From positions 1 to 32,307 of the forward strand of contig MZNV01002615.1 of the NCBI GenBank assembly GCA_002081555.1: a stretch of 32,307 bases of DNA, in the 5' to 3' direction. Positions 31,504 through 32,307 of this stretch are shown piece by piece; position 1 is the stretch's first letter, and each line of letters opens with the position of its first letter. Both the position numbers and the translations under genes were made by a program. The notes beneath the pieces are model-generated. The model had not been told where the DNA came from, did not search any database, and worked only from the letters and a program-made list of their open reading frames with translations. Source of the DNA: Protostelium mycophagum (taxonomy: Eukaryota; Evosea; Variosea; Protosteliida; Protosteliaceae).

Positions 31504-32307
31504 ATGGCAACGAAGGAGTATCAAGCGGTAGGATCCCCTCAATAATTTTTGTGTTCTAAAAAGAGATCAGGAGGAACATCTATGGACTCTAGAGGAACTG
31601 GCTGAGAGGCTTGGTGCAAGACTGAATGCAGAACAGGTAAGAGCAAATCTTTGCGACTGCTGAAGAGTTATAGGTGAAGAAGAGTCCTGGATTGACGAGT
31701 ACGGAAGCAGGAAATAGACTTCTAGTGGATGGTCCAAACAAATTGACACCACCCAAACAGACACCAGAGATCATCAAGTTTTTGAGGGAATTCATTAATC
31801 CCTTCATGATTCTTCTGGAAGTTGCAGCCATACTCTGCCTTGTCGCCTTTTTATTAGATAGGACTGGTATTGTCAATGTCAGTCAAAGTGAGAGTGAAGA
31901 AAAGTGACACTTACAGCTATATCTCTCCATCATTCTCCTAGTGATCGTAATTGGAACTTCTGTGATGGCCTACTGGCAAGAGAGGAAGTCAGGAGGTTTG
32001 ATGGACAGCTTCAAAAACATGCTTCCTCCTAAGTGCATGGTCGTTCGTGATGGACAAGAGAAGAAGGTATGTAGAATATTTTGTTCACAAACTACAACTA
32101 TTCAGGTACCAGCAGAAGATTTGGTTGTTGGTGATATCGTTATTGTCACTTCCGGAGATAAAATACCCGCTGACATTCGCGTCATACAATGCCAGGTACT
32201 CTCTACATCTATCATTCCTCATGAATGCTCATCTATCAGGACCTCAAAGTGGATAATTCTTCACTGACTGGTGAGAGTGAGCCGCAATCTCGTAATGCTG
32301 AGGTGAT
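31504..32307 (+). CDS. Na,K-ATPase-type (P-type IIC) cation pump, N-terminal part
   Basis: Exons 31504-31527, 31571-31636, 31674-31877, 31917-32066, 32106-32195 and 32240 to the window end are in phase. Seen: LTSTEAGNRLLVDGPNKLTP, first membrane helix FMILLEVAAILCLVAFLL, second helix LYLSIILLVIVIGTSVMAY, YWQERKSGGLMDSFKNMLPP, DLVVGDIVIVTSGDKIPADI and the TGES actuator loop in VDNSSLTGESEPQSRNAEV. These follow the alpha subunit of Na,K- and H,K-ATPases better than Ca or plasma-membrane H pumps. Fungal and amoebal IIC/IID-like pumps are an alternative. The donor at 31878 (GTCAGT) removes an in-frame TGA. The ATG at 31504 opens an 8-codon first exon; an untranslated intron may end just before it. 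The phosphorylation site lies beyond the window. Confidence 0.88.

Noticed and set aside
31022-31559. Overlapping 140- and 162-codon frames on opposite strands before the ATPase
   Set aside because: Neither has a family, good composition or a link in phase to the ATPase exons. Left as intergenic.
31878-31916. In-frame TGA in the ATPase as a sign of a stop-codon recoding
   Set aside because: A 39 nt GTCAGT...CAG intron removes it in phase and gives the expected TM2 sequence.
1-32307. CRISPR array, LTR or capsid-bearing element, LINE, rRNA
   Set aside because: No regular spaced repeats, no reverse transcriptase, integrase, transposase or capsid motifs, and no rRNA sequence seen in any frame or strand.

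Overview
The window is a stretch of intron-rich eukaryotic nuclear DNA. I recognise 14 protein-coding loci, one of them cut by the right edge, plus the tail of another gene at the left edge and two identical tRNA-Ser(AGA) genes. Codon phase closes across nearly every proposed splice junction, so most exon maps are well supported although they were made by hand. The best lineage clue is the gene at 1298-3910. It has a signal peptide, a von Willebrand A domain, slime-mould-type cysteine repeats, a glycine-rich membrane helix and two NPxY motifs, the layout of the Sib (similar to integrin beta) adhesion proteins of social amoebae. I infer an amoebozoan, perhaps a protosteloid amoeba. The species is not proven.

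Layout. Left part (1-11.6 kb): tail of an unknown gene, FAM32A, the Sib-like receptor, an unknown minus-strand gene, an F-box/TPR protein, a double-ubiquitin-like AN1 zinc-finger protein (ZFAND4-like), the WD40 ribosome-biogenesis factor PAK1IP1/MAK11, and a PLAC8-family protein. Middle part (12-22 kb): a minus-strand tRNA-Ser, a 23-exon ATAD2/Yta7-type AAA-bromodomain protein, a small acidic protein sharing its divergent promoter, a minus-strand PPR-like protein, and a Lys/Ser-rich nuclear protein resembling the N-terminal half of NKAP. Right part (22-32.3 kb): an intronless four-helix membrane protein, a 25-exon PEP carboxylase with a tRNA-Ser inside one intron, a gene-poor 1.4 kb, and the start of a Na,K-ATPase-type P-type ATPase. 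These look like ordinary housekeeping genes placed close together, with several divergent promoters of only 20-135 bp. They do not form one pathway.

The most unusual signal is in the introns. Genes left of about 11 kb have mostly 36-60 nt introns with no shared sequence. From about 12 to 30 kb the introns are often longer (up to 342 nt) and carry a small set of recurring words: GTTGTAGA/TCTACAAC (about 36 copies, some 30-fold above chance by hand count, eight of them forming the exact 3' end of an intron), GC-rich hairpins of the form GTGGC-nnn-GCCAC, TTTCCCGCCAAA, TGACGTCA and telomere-like TTTAGGG. Two PEP carboxylase introns hold clearly homologous ~130 bp elements combining the first two words. 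I propose an introner-like (intron-generating) short repeat family. I saw no retrovirus-like, Polinton-like or CRISPR element.
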